Shown here piece after piece: positions 54,926 to 64,000 of a stretch of 64,000 nt of DNA. Origin of the DNA: Heliocidaris tuberculata (taxonomy: Eukaryota; Echinodermata; Echinoidea; Camarodonta; Echinometridae); the NCBI GenBank assembly GCA_025618425.1, contig CM046833.1, positions 3,262,672 through 3,326,671 on the forward strand, in the 5' to 3' direction. Under the pieces are notes generated by a model. That model saw only the letters and a program-made list of their open reading frames with translations. It searched no databases and had not been told where the DNA came from. Within the stretch, counting starts at the first letter, position 1, and each line of letters begins with the position of its first letter. The position numbers and the translations under genes are program-made.

Positions 54926-55554
54926 ATTTCCTAAGTAAGTTGTCATTATCACATCAAAATGATCAGAGATATTTCTAGAAAGTACTATACAACAGGTTCA
55001 CAAATTAATATGTAACAAGATGTTTGGTACTAAAGATAGAAAAGAACGACATACTTCAGTTTTTCGTCTTGGCCTCATCGGAGTAAAACCTACGCAAAAA
55101 TGTTCCCCTTTAGATCCCATTTAACTTCGACTTTTTTCATTCTTGCGTTTTACTCCGAGTGAAAGGATGTCTTTATAGGGCAATTCTTAAGACATTTATT
55201 TCCAACTTTTCAATATGTGTACAAAGTTATAAATGAGCAAAAATAATGTACATGTATTTTCAACAAAGAGGAAAAACCTCTCAAAGCAAAAGCTTAGGGC
55301 GAGGGTGCCCTTTAATGAATATATAAAAAGAAAATAACTACATACAAAAAAAAGAGAAAGACCGCTGAGTTTGATTTGAGGGAAAAAAGAAAAAGAAAAA
55401 GGGGGGGGGGGGAGAGGGGGAAAGAGGAAAAAAAAAGGGGGGAGAATGGAGGTGCAACATAAAAGGAGTACGGAATAGATAAATATTCACGAAGAGGCAG
55501 AGAGAAGAAAGGGAGAGAATAGATCCAATGGAGGGTGGGGAAGTGTCTTAAACC

Positions 55555-57780
55555 ATATTATTTGTAAGATGAAGTGAAATATTTTTTCATCCTTCTTGAG
55601 AATCTGGCAAGAGATGCGGAGTATTTTATTGTGTCAGGGACAACGTTCCACAGCTTGGGTCCTGAGTGCCGGATATTATGTTGGAACAATAGGCATGATA
55701 GGGTTCTGTGCTTGGGTAGATGGATGTGATTTGCGAGTCTGGTTGCACATTTATGAATAGCAGAATTTAATTGAAAGAGGTTACAAAATTCGTCAGGGAA
55801 TAAATTGTTTGTACACCTGTACATAAAAATGCTTTGTTGATGTTTGTTTATATCGGTAAATTTTAGTACATTAAATTGTTTTAACAAACATGACAAATGG
55901 TCGACGTGACACCAGGGAGCAGTACCTGTAGTTATATACGAATTATTTTCTTTTGTAGAGTGATTAGTTTGTGTAATTTGGAGGTTGTAGAGTTCCCCCA
56001 GGCTAGGTTGCAGTATGATAGATATGGTAGAATAAGAGAATTGTAAAGCATACGGAGGATGTTGTTTGGTAAAATGTGCCGCAGTCTAGAAATGATGCCA
56101 ATGTTTTTAGAGACTTTGTTTTCTGTTTCAAGAATAAGTTGTTTTTTTTCAAGACACAGAACTGTCAATGTCCACATCTAGAAATTTTGTGTTTTCAACT
56201 CTAAATAGTAGTACGTTGTCGAGATATATGGAAATGCTGTCCAAATCAATGTTTTTATTGTTTTGAAAGATCATATAGTCACATATTTTTTTTTAAATTG
56301 ACAATTTATTAGCCTTAAACCACTCGGATACAAGGGTTAGCTGTTGATTAACATTACTGCACAGTGAGGTAAGATTAAATTCGCTATAATATAAAGTACA
56401 AAAGTTAATGTTACTGTTGATTTGAAGATGTCGTTTATTTAAAGAACAAAAAGTAATGGACCAAACAACGACCCTTGAGGTACACCACATGTGATATTAC
56501 TCATGCTTGAGACGACCGAGTAAAATTTAGTTCATTGGAGGCGATTGATAAGATAACTGGCAAACCAATCGTGTGCTATGGCACAGATTCCATACATATA
56601 AAGTTGGTTTAAAAAAAAAAATAGAATTGAGTGATTGATGGTATCGAAGGCTTTCGATAATTCCATAAAAATTCCAAAGAATATTGATTTTTTTTCAAAG
56701 GAGTCAATTATATCGTTTGTTAATTTAGATAATGCCATAGGGGCAGAAATTTTTTTGGCGGAATCCAAATTGGTTTTTGTAAATAATGTCGTGTTTAACA
56801 AGAAATTTGTAAGTCCTGGTGTATACAATGCATTCGAGAATTTTAGAAAAAACCGATAAAACAGATATTGGTCTATATAGTTGGTAAGCTTTTTTTTGTC
56901 ACCAGTCTTAAATATAGGTCTGACGCTATAGCGATTTTCAGTTGGTCTGGAAAAACCCCTTTGTTAAGTGATGAATTGAAAATATGACACAGCGGTTTAG
57001 ATATATACTGAACCGCACTTTTCATTACCCTTGGACTGAATTCGTTTAAACCTGCAGATTTATTATTTTCTGACGAGTTGACAATATTACTTATTTCATT
57101 TTCATCTGTAGGATATGAAAATAGAGAATCATGACAGGCGGAATGTTCATGTACGTCCGAAAGTCAGTATTACACCGTGGTATTTTATTAGCAAGAGTCG
57201 GAGCAATGTTTGTGAAGAAATCGTTAAATGAGTTATACTTATGGATAAAGGATCAGTCACAATTTTATCATCAATACTGAAGGCAGTCTCTGGGCATTCA
57301 TGAACTTTCTGTTTTTATATGACTGTTCATGGTATCCCATGTACGTTTAATATTTGATTTATTACGCATGAATTTGTCTGAGATATATCTGATCCTTGTC
57401 TCCCTGAGGTCGTAAGTTTATTTCGATATTGTTTAAATTGCAACTCGTTTTGATGAGTCGGATTTTTTGATTACCAGTTATATAGCTTGTTTTTATGTTT
57501 TTTGTAATGAACCGTTTGTCATCCAACATTGTATTTTTTGTCTTTGTTTCTCGTTTGTATTGGGGGAAAATTTAGATCATACAGTTTACGTATTTTTGTT
57601 GAGAATGTGTTATATGCTAAATTATGATCTTCGTTCGTTATGACGTCATTCCAATCTATGTCTTGGATATCTTAATTAAAGTTCTCGATGTTTTCTTGGT
57701 TTACAACACGGTAGAAACTATCTTGATTTTTTTTTCATTCTTGTATTAGATGAATTAAATTTAGATACCTGAAATACGGG
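55555..57780 (-). pseudogene. Decayed non-LTR retrotransposon (reverse transcriptase)
   Basis: Minus-strand RT blocks in order, across shifting frames: RVMKSAVQYISKPLCHIFNS with LNKGVFPDQLKIAI (about 56,950-57,030); the KKSIFFGIFMELSKAFDTIN block with AHDWFASYLINR; a CGVPQGSLFGPLLF-like block near 56,480; a degenerate Y-Y-S-E where YADD is expected, before QQLTLVSEWFKANKLSI; then NKVSKNIGIISRLRHILPNN with LPYLSYCNLAWG; and C-terminal RHSGPKLWNVVPDTIKYSAS. Stops, frameshifts and loss of the YADD pair show it is dead. It fills most of the intron inside CUB2. Confidence 0.85.
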
Positions 57781-57888
57781 TAAGTGGTCAGAGACATTAC
57801 AAAAGAATAACCCCGAGTCGGTTGGTTCGATTTGATTGGTTATCAATTTATGAGCTAGAGAGGAAGAAGTTATTGAATGAATAATTAC

Positions 57889-58061
57889 CTCGTCATTATC
57901 TTGTTCTGTTTCAAAGTCTAAGAAAGTGACATAGATTCTGCAATTTATTGGCTCTGGAAGGTCAAAACCCCAGGTTAATGTCGTATCTGAAGGGTAGTCG
58001 TCTGGATAGTTAGGTGTAGCAATCTGATAGGTCTCTCCATCTAACGCCTTAAACCCAGAAC
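57889..58061 (-). CDS. Locus B: CUB2 first exon
   Basis: A 173-base exon, phase 1 to 0, acceptor TGTTCCATAG before 58,061 and donor GTAATT from 57,888. It encodes SGFKALDGETYQIATPNYPD, then LTWGFDLPEPINCRIYVTFL and DFETEQDNDE. No 60-codon ATG-initiated frame covers it; read directly from the sequence. The CUB T/S-P-N-Y-P motif is present. Confidence 0.9.
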
Positions 58062-58189
58062 CTATGGAACAGATTCGAATCAGATGTTATTGCTCTCTTA
58101 ATGTACAAGAGTGAATATCAGCTCTTTTCATGCTTTTAGGAGTCATATTAACGATCACTTTGTTTTGGAGTTAAATCTACTCAAAAAGG

Positions 58190-58345
58190 AATACACTCTA
58201 AGTAGTACGTTGAATTACTCTCTTTAGAATGCATGCATTCCTCTATTTTGAGTGTGGATTTTTCACTCCAAACAAAGTGATCCCTGCTAAAATGGGTGAA
58301 GTAAAAAGGGTGAAGTTCCACTCCAATACGTTTAGAGAGTAGATC
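58190..58345. repeat. CACTCC/AAGTGATCCCT repeat
   Basis: Shares TTGAATTACTC, CACTCCAAACAAAGTGATCC and ATACGTTTAGAGAGTAG with 41,300-41,425. The AGAATGCATGCATTCC palindrome sits where the 41,176 copy has its array. Confidence 0.6.
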
Positions 58346-58730
58346 CCAGCTTAACAGAATATAGGACTAACGTATTTTCAATATAAAAGATGATTTATAT
58401 ACACAAAATGTTATACAGATAGATGATTTGAGTCAACACACCGATAGTAAAATAAAGTGAATACGGAAACAAAAACTACACGTGAATAAGGGATACATTT
58501 AAAAATAAGATATATGAGTAAAAAGCAGTCGTTGCAATGCATTACAAATTGCAATACAATATTGATAATATAATTATTTAGCTATACATATGGGGAGTTG
58601 AGTAAATGATATTACTTAAGTCATGTGGAAAAAAAGAATCAGTATAGGCATTAATAAAAATGTGTGTACTGTATAATAGCACATCAAATTCATATTGTGA
58701 CTGTAATAAAAGATACGGTGAAGCACTTAC

Positions 58731-58754
58731 CCATCGTGTCAACCAGTACATCAT
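58731..58754 (-). CDS. Locus B: linker microexon CUB1-CUB2
   Basis: A 24-base phase 1-1 exon (DVLVDTM), acceptor TTGTTCCGTAG before 58,754 and donor GTAAGT from 58,730. It joins both neighbours in frame and ends V-D-T-M, in line with I-D-T-R and F-D-T-R of other linkers. Confidence 0.65.
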
Positions 58755-59280
58755 CTACGGAACAAAATACAATATTAAATATCTTCATGATCTTAGTAGC
58801 AATTTTTGGCATAATGGAGTATTTACGAGTAAGAAATAACGCTCATGAGAAACTTGAATTAAAAATACATAGAGAGAGGCGTGGACCAAAAGAGAACATT
58901 TGATGTGGATACGCCAGAACTGAAAAAAAATTATAGACAGGAACGAAGCATGATCATCATTCGCATTATATTTCGTGATATGGGAATACACTTTCTATAT
59001 AGAGTAACATAATTATATAATGAGTGGTTTGTATTTATAAAGGAGAACTTAGTTATCCTGATTTAACTGCCACTGATATATGGAGCGCTAAAGTGCCCAT
59101 CTTTATTCAGAACAAATCCTGCCACAAAATGATAATCGAAATAAATCGAGTAATGAAATGATATTGAGAAATTGATTCATAGTGGCATAACTTTTTGTTT
59201 ATTCATTTAATAAAAACATTATGCCAAATCTTATGGGACATTTGGCGCTCCATACCTCAGTGGACTATCTCTAGCCACTT

Positions 59281-59516
59281 TAGTCGTAGTAGTATACTCA
59301 CAAGAGGCGTCATTTCGATTAATCTGCTCTAATCAAGCCTGTGAAGGCAATTAACCCATATACCAGTTATCAAAAGTATTGTTTGCACGGTTCATTTTGC
59401 AATCACTTTTTAAACGATATCACTCTTTCATGACGCGTAAAAGACATTACCAAGCACTGTTCTAATGATTCTAATGTCAGCAAATGACGACTCGTGTGAA
59501 CCGTGCTTTATTAATA
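59281..59516. repeat. TGACG-rich repeat, copy 4 (most complete)
   Basis: From CAAGAGGCGTCATTTCGAT to ACGACTCGTGTGAACCGTGC, with AAGCCTGTGAAGGCAATTAA, CATTTTGCAATCACTTTTTA and CATGACGCGTAAAAGAC. This uninterrupted copy shows what the copy at 5,050 looked like before its insertion. Confidence 0.65.
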
Positions 59517-59552
59517 CCAGGTAATGTTTTATTATAACGATGTAATATGTAC

Positions 59553-59688
59553 CTTGATTGCATGTAGGTATGATATTTGCTCTGAATCCATATCCTGCAC
59601 CGCTTCTAGATGTACTAAACCTGATCCAAACTGATGAATAATTCAGCAAGATCTGAGATGGTGTCGTGTATCCAGACAAGGCCCAAAG
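59553..59688 (-). CDS. Locus B: CUB1 second exon
   Basis: A 136-base exon, phase 0 to 1, acceptor TTCAAATCATAG before 59,688 and donor GTACAT from 59,552. It encodes LWALSGYTTPSQILLNYSSV, then WIRFSTSRSGAGYGFRANII and PTCNQ. The G-F-R-A signature is intact. Confidence 0.89.
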
Positions 59689-60049
59689 CTATGATTTGAA
59701 TTGAAGGTTTATCATAATTCGCAATTGCGAATGATTAACAACACTGATAAAAACATGCAAGCAATGAAAACTTACATACTTGAAAATTATTATAAATGCA
59801 TAACATGAATATGATAAATAAATTTAAATACATGTAGTTTAGCAAATGTAATTGTCCTAAAATGAAAGTATTATCAACAATGAATATGTATAATTAATGG
59901 ATGTACAAAAAAAAAAAAAAAAAACTTTTAAGTTGATGACCAGATATTAAGATATCATACTGCAAGTATAACCTTAAATGTATAACATTTATGTAAACTA
60001 TATATAGTTCAAAATTTTGGATGGTAGTTGTCAGTTAACATGTTAACGT

Positions 60050-60110
60050 GGTATAGTGGTTCAGGGGAGGATCCAGGATGTTCGTATCAGAAAGATGGGC
60101 ACAATACCGA
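60050..60110 (+). repeat. SINE head scrap joined to a GGATCCAGG repeat
   Basis: ACGTGGTATAGTGGTTCAGG matches the A-box region of the SINE at 54,482 and runs straight into GGGAGGATCCAGGATG, the start word of the poly-G class. Confidence 0.35.
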
Positions 60111-60196
60111 AAATTAAATTATCACATTTTTTTCTGTTCAAATTTTGCTAAAAGAAGTATCTTAAAGTCAAATAGAATTGAAAATGATTGGAAATT

Positions 60197-60341
60197 GTGA
60201 TTCCGGCAAGGTAGTGACTATAGGCCTGGCTGGCCCCACTGAAAGTGATTCCGGCAAGGTAGTCACTAGGGCAGGCTAGCCCCATTGAAAGTAATTCTGG
60301 CAAGGTAGTCACTAGGTCAGGCTAGCCCCATTGAAAGTGAT
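60197..60341. repeat. Three tandem ~47-bp units
   Basis: GTGATTCCGGCAAGGTAGT starts at 60,197, 60,245 and (as GTAATTCTGG) 60,291, each followed by CACTAGG..AGGCTAGCCCCA and TTGAAA. Confidence 0.85.
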
Positions 60342-60768
60342 TTCCACGAGCAAGCGAGCAGGGAAAATGATAAAAAAATATTTTACTCTGACGTTATCAC
60401 AGCTAATGTAAATAGATAAATTGTTGTTCTTCTAATAGCAATATGCTTGATCGGTGCTCCTACAATTACTCCGGCGACAATAGCTCCGAGCTTTATTTCG
60501 TCAAAGATATCTGGTTAATGTTAGTTTCAGGTTAGCGTTAGGATTAGGGTTAGGTTTATGTGTTTGGTCTAGGTTTGAAGTTTAGAATTCGGTTCGTGTA
60601 TGTACGAAATTGACGAGGAGAAATTGTCGCCGGAGCATATGTGTCGTACAACCGTTTGATCACTTGAAGTGTTCTTGACCAATCAACGAACGAGAACTTA
60701 CAATGAGATATATAATATGTACCGTGTAAAGGAATACCATCATGGTGAAGAGACTATAATGTTCTTAC

Positions 60769-60977
60769 CGGCCAGTCTGATTTCCTAGTCCCGTTCCCGA
60801 TGTAGAGATAATCCATATACAGCTCTGCAGAGAAGGACTCAAATACAATGAGTACACCACAAAATTCAGGAACCTTAACCCTCCAGAGAATATCCAAGTC
60901 ATCATCATACACACCAAATATATTGGTTGCAGTCTCGATAGTGAAAGTTTCCCCCTCGACCAGTTTTACTTTACCAC
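60769..60977 (-). CDS. Locus B: CUB1 first exon
   Basis: A 209-base exon, phase 1 to 0, acceptor ACTTGTTCAG before 60,977 and donor GTAAGA from 60,768. It encodes GKVKLVEGETFTIETATNIF, then LDILWRVKVPEFCGVLIVFE and MDYLYIGNGTRKSDWP. The Y-L-Y-I-G-N-G turn is a clear CUB mark. The break is in the late position shared with CUB3 and CUB5. Confidence 0.89.
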
Positions 60978-61269
60978 CTGAACAAGTATTCAATAAAATC
61001 ATACTTTAAAAATCATGGAATCTTTGTAATTTCACAAAACTGGGAAATGCCATATGGCGTCTTATGGGGGTGCAATCTCACCAGCCATTCTTATGTTATG
61101 AAAGCTTTGTTGGCCCCAGACTTGCAGTCTTTTGGATAGGAATTCACAAATCCCCCAGCAATCATTCTTGTTTAATGTAACCATGGTAACTAATTGAGCC
61201 TTAGATTAAAACATGATTGGACATTAATGCAGTTCACATTGTTTGTCTAATTGAAATATGATTGATGAG

Positions 61270-61490
<221 letters not shown>

Positions 61491-61649
61491 TTATTGTGTA
61501 TAGAAGCTTCTTTTTTAATTTAGGCTCCACACATTTTACTTTCTCATTTTGCATGTCGTATGCGATCAAATCCAATTCCAATCCAAAGACTATTTCGTAG
61601 AGGGCCATTTACCATGAGTGAAAAATAACAGAAAATACATATTCAGGCA

Positions 61650-61785
61650 CCTCACTGCCAGGTTATAAGACTATTCGGGCATCTCGCTCCCCAAATATGA
61701 GGTAGTGGTTGCCCGAAACAGTACTTTAAAATCATCGGGAGCTGCATGGGGGCAGCAGCCTCCCCCGGGCCCAACGCCTAATGTA
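61650..61785. repeat. GGCTGCAGCC-type repeat, copy 3
   Basis: CAAATATGAGGTAGTGGTTG, GGGGGCAGCAGCCTCCC and CAACGCCTAATG match blocks of 17,740-18,085 and 53,180-53,290. Confidence 0.45.
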
Positions 61786-61885
61786 CGTCTAGTGATTTTG
61801 AGCTACATACCTAGTGTCCATTCATCGCTCTTGACCTGTAACAATGATGATCGGATGTAGGAAAGAATAAAATGAAGGTTATTAC

Positions 61886-61930
61886 CTGTTTGACTTCCGG
61901 CAGGTGCAGCCTTGCCTCCAGACATTAATC
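61886..61930 (-). CDS. Locus B: most 5' linker exon seen
   Basis: A 45-base phase 1-1 exon (LMSGGKAAPAGSQT), acceptor TTATTTCAATCAG before 61,930 and donor GTAATA from 61,885. It joins CUB1 in frame. Gly/Ala/Ser-rich, as expected for a linker. The phase-1 start means at least one more exon lies upstream, probably outside the window. Confidence 0.6.
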
Positions 61931-62117
61931 CTGATTGAAATAAAATTACAAAGCTTTTCCTTTATCAAAGATTTAATGAGGAGACTCTGTGAAAACACGT
62001 ACTTCCACTGGCGAAGACAGGGGGGGGGGGGCACAAGGGGGCCATGGCCTCCCTATTCAGCCCTTAAAAAAAAAAAGCAAGAAGTAAGTAAGTAAGAGAA
62101 GTAAAGCCCCCAAAGGC

Positions 62118-62462
62118 ACTATGAGCCGTTAACTTTCTCTCAAAATTTGCTAAAACGTCAAAGCTTTCCCCCTCCCTGCACCCACCCCTGTTACATACAT
62201 TGCAGTATTGCGTCAAAATGATTGAAAAGCAGTCCGGACGTCGAACTAACTTTCTGCCTAAAAAAGGTGCTACGGGCCGTTATCTTTCTCTCAAATTTGC
62301 TAAAACGTCAGAGCTTTCGCGCTTCGCGCGGGAATGGTGAAAATCCCCCTCCCTGTTACATACAGTGCAGTATTGCGTCCAAATAATTGAAAAGCAGTCC
62401 GGTCTTTGAACTAACTTTGCGCCGAAAAAAAGGTGCTACGAGCTGTTATCTTTCTCTCGCGC
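62118..62462. repeat. About 2.2 tandem copies of a 151-166-bp unit
   Basis: Marks GAGCCGTTAACTTTCTCTC (62,123), GGGCCGTTATCTTTCTCTC (62,274) and GAGCTGTTATCTTTCTCTC (62,440). Each of the first two is followed by AATTTGCTAAAACGTCA, CATACA.TGCAGTATTGCGTC and TTGAAAAGCAGTCCGG. Confidence 0.85.
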
Positions 62463-62825
62463 GGGAGGGGGGGACTCCCCAGCCTCCCTTCACCCACCCC
62501 CCTGGGGAGCACGCTTTGCGTGCTGATCACCAATTTCGCGAGCTTTGTGTGCTCACAACCGCCCACCTTCCTAAAATGAAATCTTGGCTACCATGCCTAC
62601 GCGGTTTGATCCTTCACGTCCCCCCCCCCTATTGAAAATTTGGGGTGGTGAAGTGAAGTGAAAAAAATTTCTCCAGCCCTCCAAAAGTCGCTCATTGAGG
62701 GGGGGGGGGGGGGAGAGGGGTAACCAGATATTATGAAGTCCAGTTTTCCTCAATAATTCTCTGACAAGCAAAAAAAAAAAAAAAAAAAAAAATCAAAAAT
62801 CCCCCCGGCCCCCCTGGATCCGCCA

Positions 62826-62833
62826 CTGACTAT

Positions 62834-62871
<38 letters not shown>

Positions 62872-62934
62872 AAAATAATGATGATGATGATGATTATAAT
62901 ACTAATAGTAATCATAATAATAACGTTAATAATA

Positions 62935-62972
<38 letters not shown>

Positions 62973-62985
62973 AGTAATAATGATA
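62826..62985. repeat. CTA and ATG trinucleotide tracts
   Basis: (CTA)n at 62,832-62,870, then (ATG)n at 62,878-62,892 and 62,935-62,970. Confidence 0.9.
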
Positions 62986-62989
62986 GCAG

Positions 62990-63160
62990 TAGAGGTTTCG
63001 TGCCCTCGTGGATATGTCACCGGAATGTGGATCACATGGTTCGTGGTTCGAGTACCGCCGCCGACGGCACCGATGTATTTTGGCAAAATATTTGCCACTC
63101 TCCTACCACGTGCTAATTGTGTACCAGCAGCTGGTATGATACAAATGTCATTATGACTGG
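62990..63160 (+). mobile_element. Possible tRNA-derived SINE head
   Basis: TTTCGTGCCCTCGTGGATAT (A-box-like) and GTGGTTCGAGTACCGCC (B-box-like) about 45 bases apart, followed by CACCGATG and TTTGCCACTCTCC text. No tail was identified. Confidence 0.4.
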
Positions 63161-63305
63161 AATAGTATTATGTGCGCCTGTAAAATTTTCGCCAGACTGG
63201 AATGCTTATAGTGGAGTGGAGAATGTGCATTTTAAAGTGTACCAACCACCTGAAAAAAGAATTTGTATACCGCTAGGAAGTATAAACCTAATATGGTAAA
63301 TTGCC

Positions 63306-63795
63306 ACTTGGTCTAATGCCAACTGGTCTAATAGCCAAATGGTCTAACATCACTCGGTCTAACAACACTTCGTCCATCACCAATTCGTCTAATTAACCAT
63401 TTGGTCTAATAATCACTTCGTCTAATAATCACTTCGTCTAATCACCACTTCGTCTATAGCCAATTCGTCTAAAACCTATTTGGTCTAATACCCATTTGGT
63501 CTAAACCCATTTGGTCTAAACATCACTTTGTCTAATAATCAGTTTGTCTAATGTTCACTTGGTCCAATGTCTATTTCGGCTAAAACCAATTGGTCTAATA
63601 ACCAAATGGTCTAATCATCATTTCTTCTAATAGCCAATTTGTCTAAACGCAGTTGGTCTATTAACCCACATCGTCTAATCATTACTTCGACTAATTACCA
63701 TCACGTCTAATCATCGTTTGGTCTAATTCTCAGTTCGTCTAATAACCGTTTGGTCTAATGTTCACTTGGTCTAATATCCATTTTGTCTAATACTG
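63306..63795. repeat. GTCTAAT degenerate tandem array
   Basis: About 30 units of 13-18 bp of the form CAnTTsGTCTAATnn (for example CACTTCGTCTAATAAT). One orientation throughout. Confidence 0.9.
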
Positions 63796-64000
63796 CAGAC
63801 AAATAGGTTAGCCTATCATAGGTATATATATATATATACATTGTATGGGCCATGGAACTGGGCCCCGGGGGGGGGGGGGTGATGGGGCTGGAGCCCATTC
63901 ACTTTTTGAGTAGACACGTTTCATATAATTTTGTATAATCATGTACAGTATATATTTTTTAGAAGAGATCACATTTTTAAAGATAATACATTGTAATAAT

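Larger units (their letters stand above)
61931..64000. other. Right flank of locus B, repeats only
   Basis: No exon was recognised in 2 kb. It holds a poly-G element, a tandem duplication (62,118-62,462), a poly-G/A element (62,690-62,830), trinucleotide tracts, a SINE-like head and the GTCTAAT array. A signal-peptide exon for B was looked for and not found. Confidence 0.55.

Noticed and set aside
58664..58903. 79-codon plus-strand frame with a hydrophobic segment
   Set aside because: It overlaps the minus-strand linker microexon at 58,731-58,754 and has no homology or splice context.
61820..61844. 25-base candidate microexon (GTCAAGAGCGATGAATGG start)
   Set aside because: Good borders, but its length is not a multiple of three and phase 1 gives a stop; excluded from locus B.

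Overview
This window is animal nuclear DNA, most probably from an echinoderm and plausibly a sea urchin. That assignment is an inference from the many short phase-1 exons, the extracellular domain repertoire, the AT-rich introns with poly-G/C runs and dense MITEs, tRNA-type SINEs and CR1/L2-like LINE debris. I found no bacterial-style genes, CRISPR arrays or rRNA. All convincing coding sequence is on the minus strand, as short exons with GT/AG borders whose phases I checked by hand.

Right part (about 61,930 down to 28,957): locus B, a mosaic extracellular protein. Twenty-eight exons, about 3,855 coding bases (about 1,285 codons), join in one open frame. Order from the N-terminal side: linker, CUB1, linker, CUB2, CUB3, linker, CUB4, two linkers, Ig1, Ig2, CUB5, linker, CUB6, linker, CUB7, linker, CUB8, LDLa1, LDLa2. 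Each CUB is split over two exons. Two exon architectures recur, and every CUB keeps one non-standard cysteine pair instead of the usual four cysteines. The linkers are microexons of 18 to 45 bases, all phase 1 to phase 1. Neither the signal-peptide exon nor the stop codon of B was found.

Left part (about 24,731 down to 469): locus A, a multi-Frizzled-CRD protein. A TATA box (24,724-24,731) and a signal-peptide exon (24,536-24,590) are followed by a linker microexon, then Fz1 (two exons), Fz2, FN3, Fz3 (two exons), Ig (two exons) and Fz4. All four CRDs keep ten cysteines. The gene runs off the left edge. LDLa2 of B could also splice in frame into the second exon of A, so A and B may be two neighbouring genes or one CUB-LDLa-Fz gene (compare MFRP) with an internal promoter.

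Introns carry most of the remaining sequence. They hold six MITEs with related GGGCCC/TTTCAT-type ends and a CCAATCA centre, one about 1 kb long. They also hold a pair of about 580-bp foldback elements, a family rich in TGACG motifs, nested insertions, a GGGTAAA-rich element and a GATC-rich element. Arrays of TTCCGAAGGTTCATAA type occur at three places, with a polypurine/polypyrimidine inverted array and a GTCTAAT array elsewhere. Several SINEs are present, one with a roughly 520-bp ATT tail. LINE remnants (ORF1 and RT pieces) occur on both strands, all broken. Long reading frames in these repeats (poly-Ile, Tyr-Ile, Pro-rich, 22-residue periodic) are artefacts.
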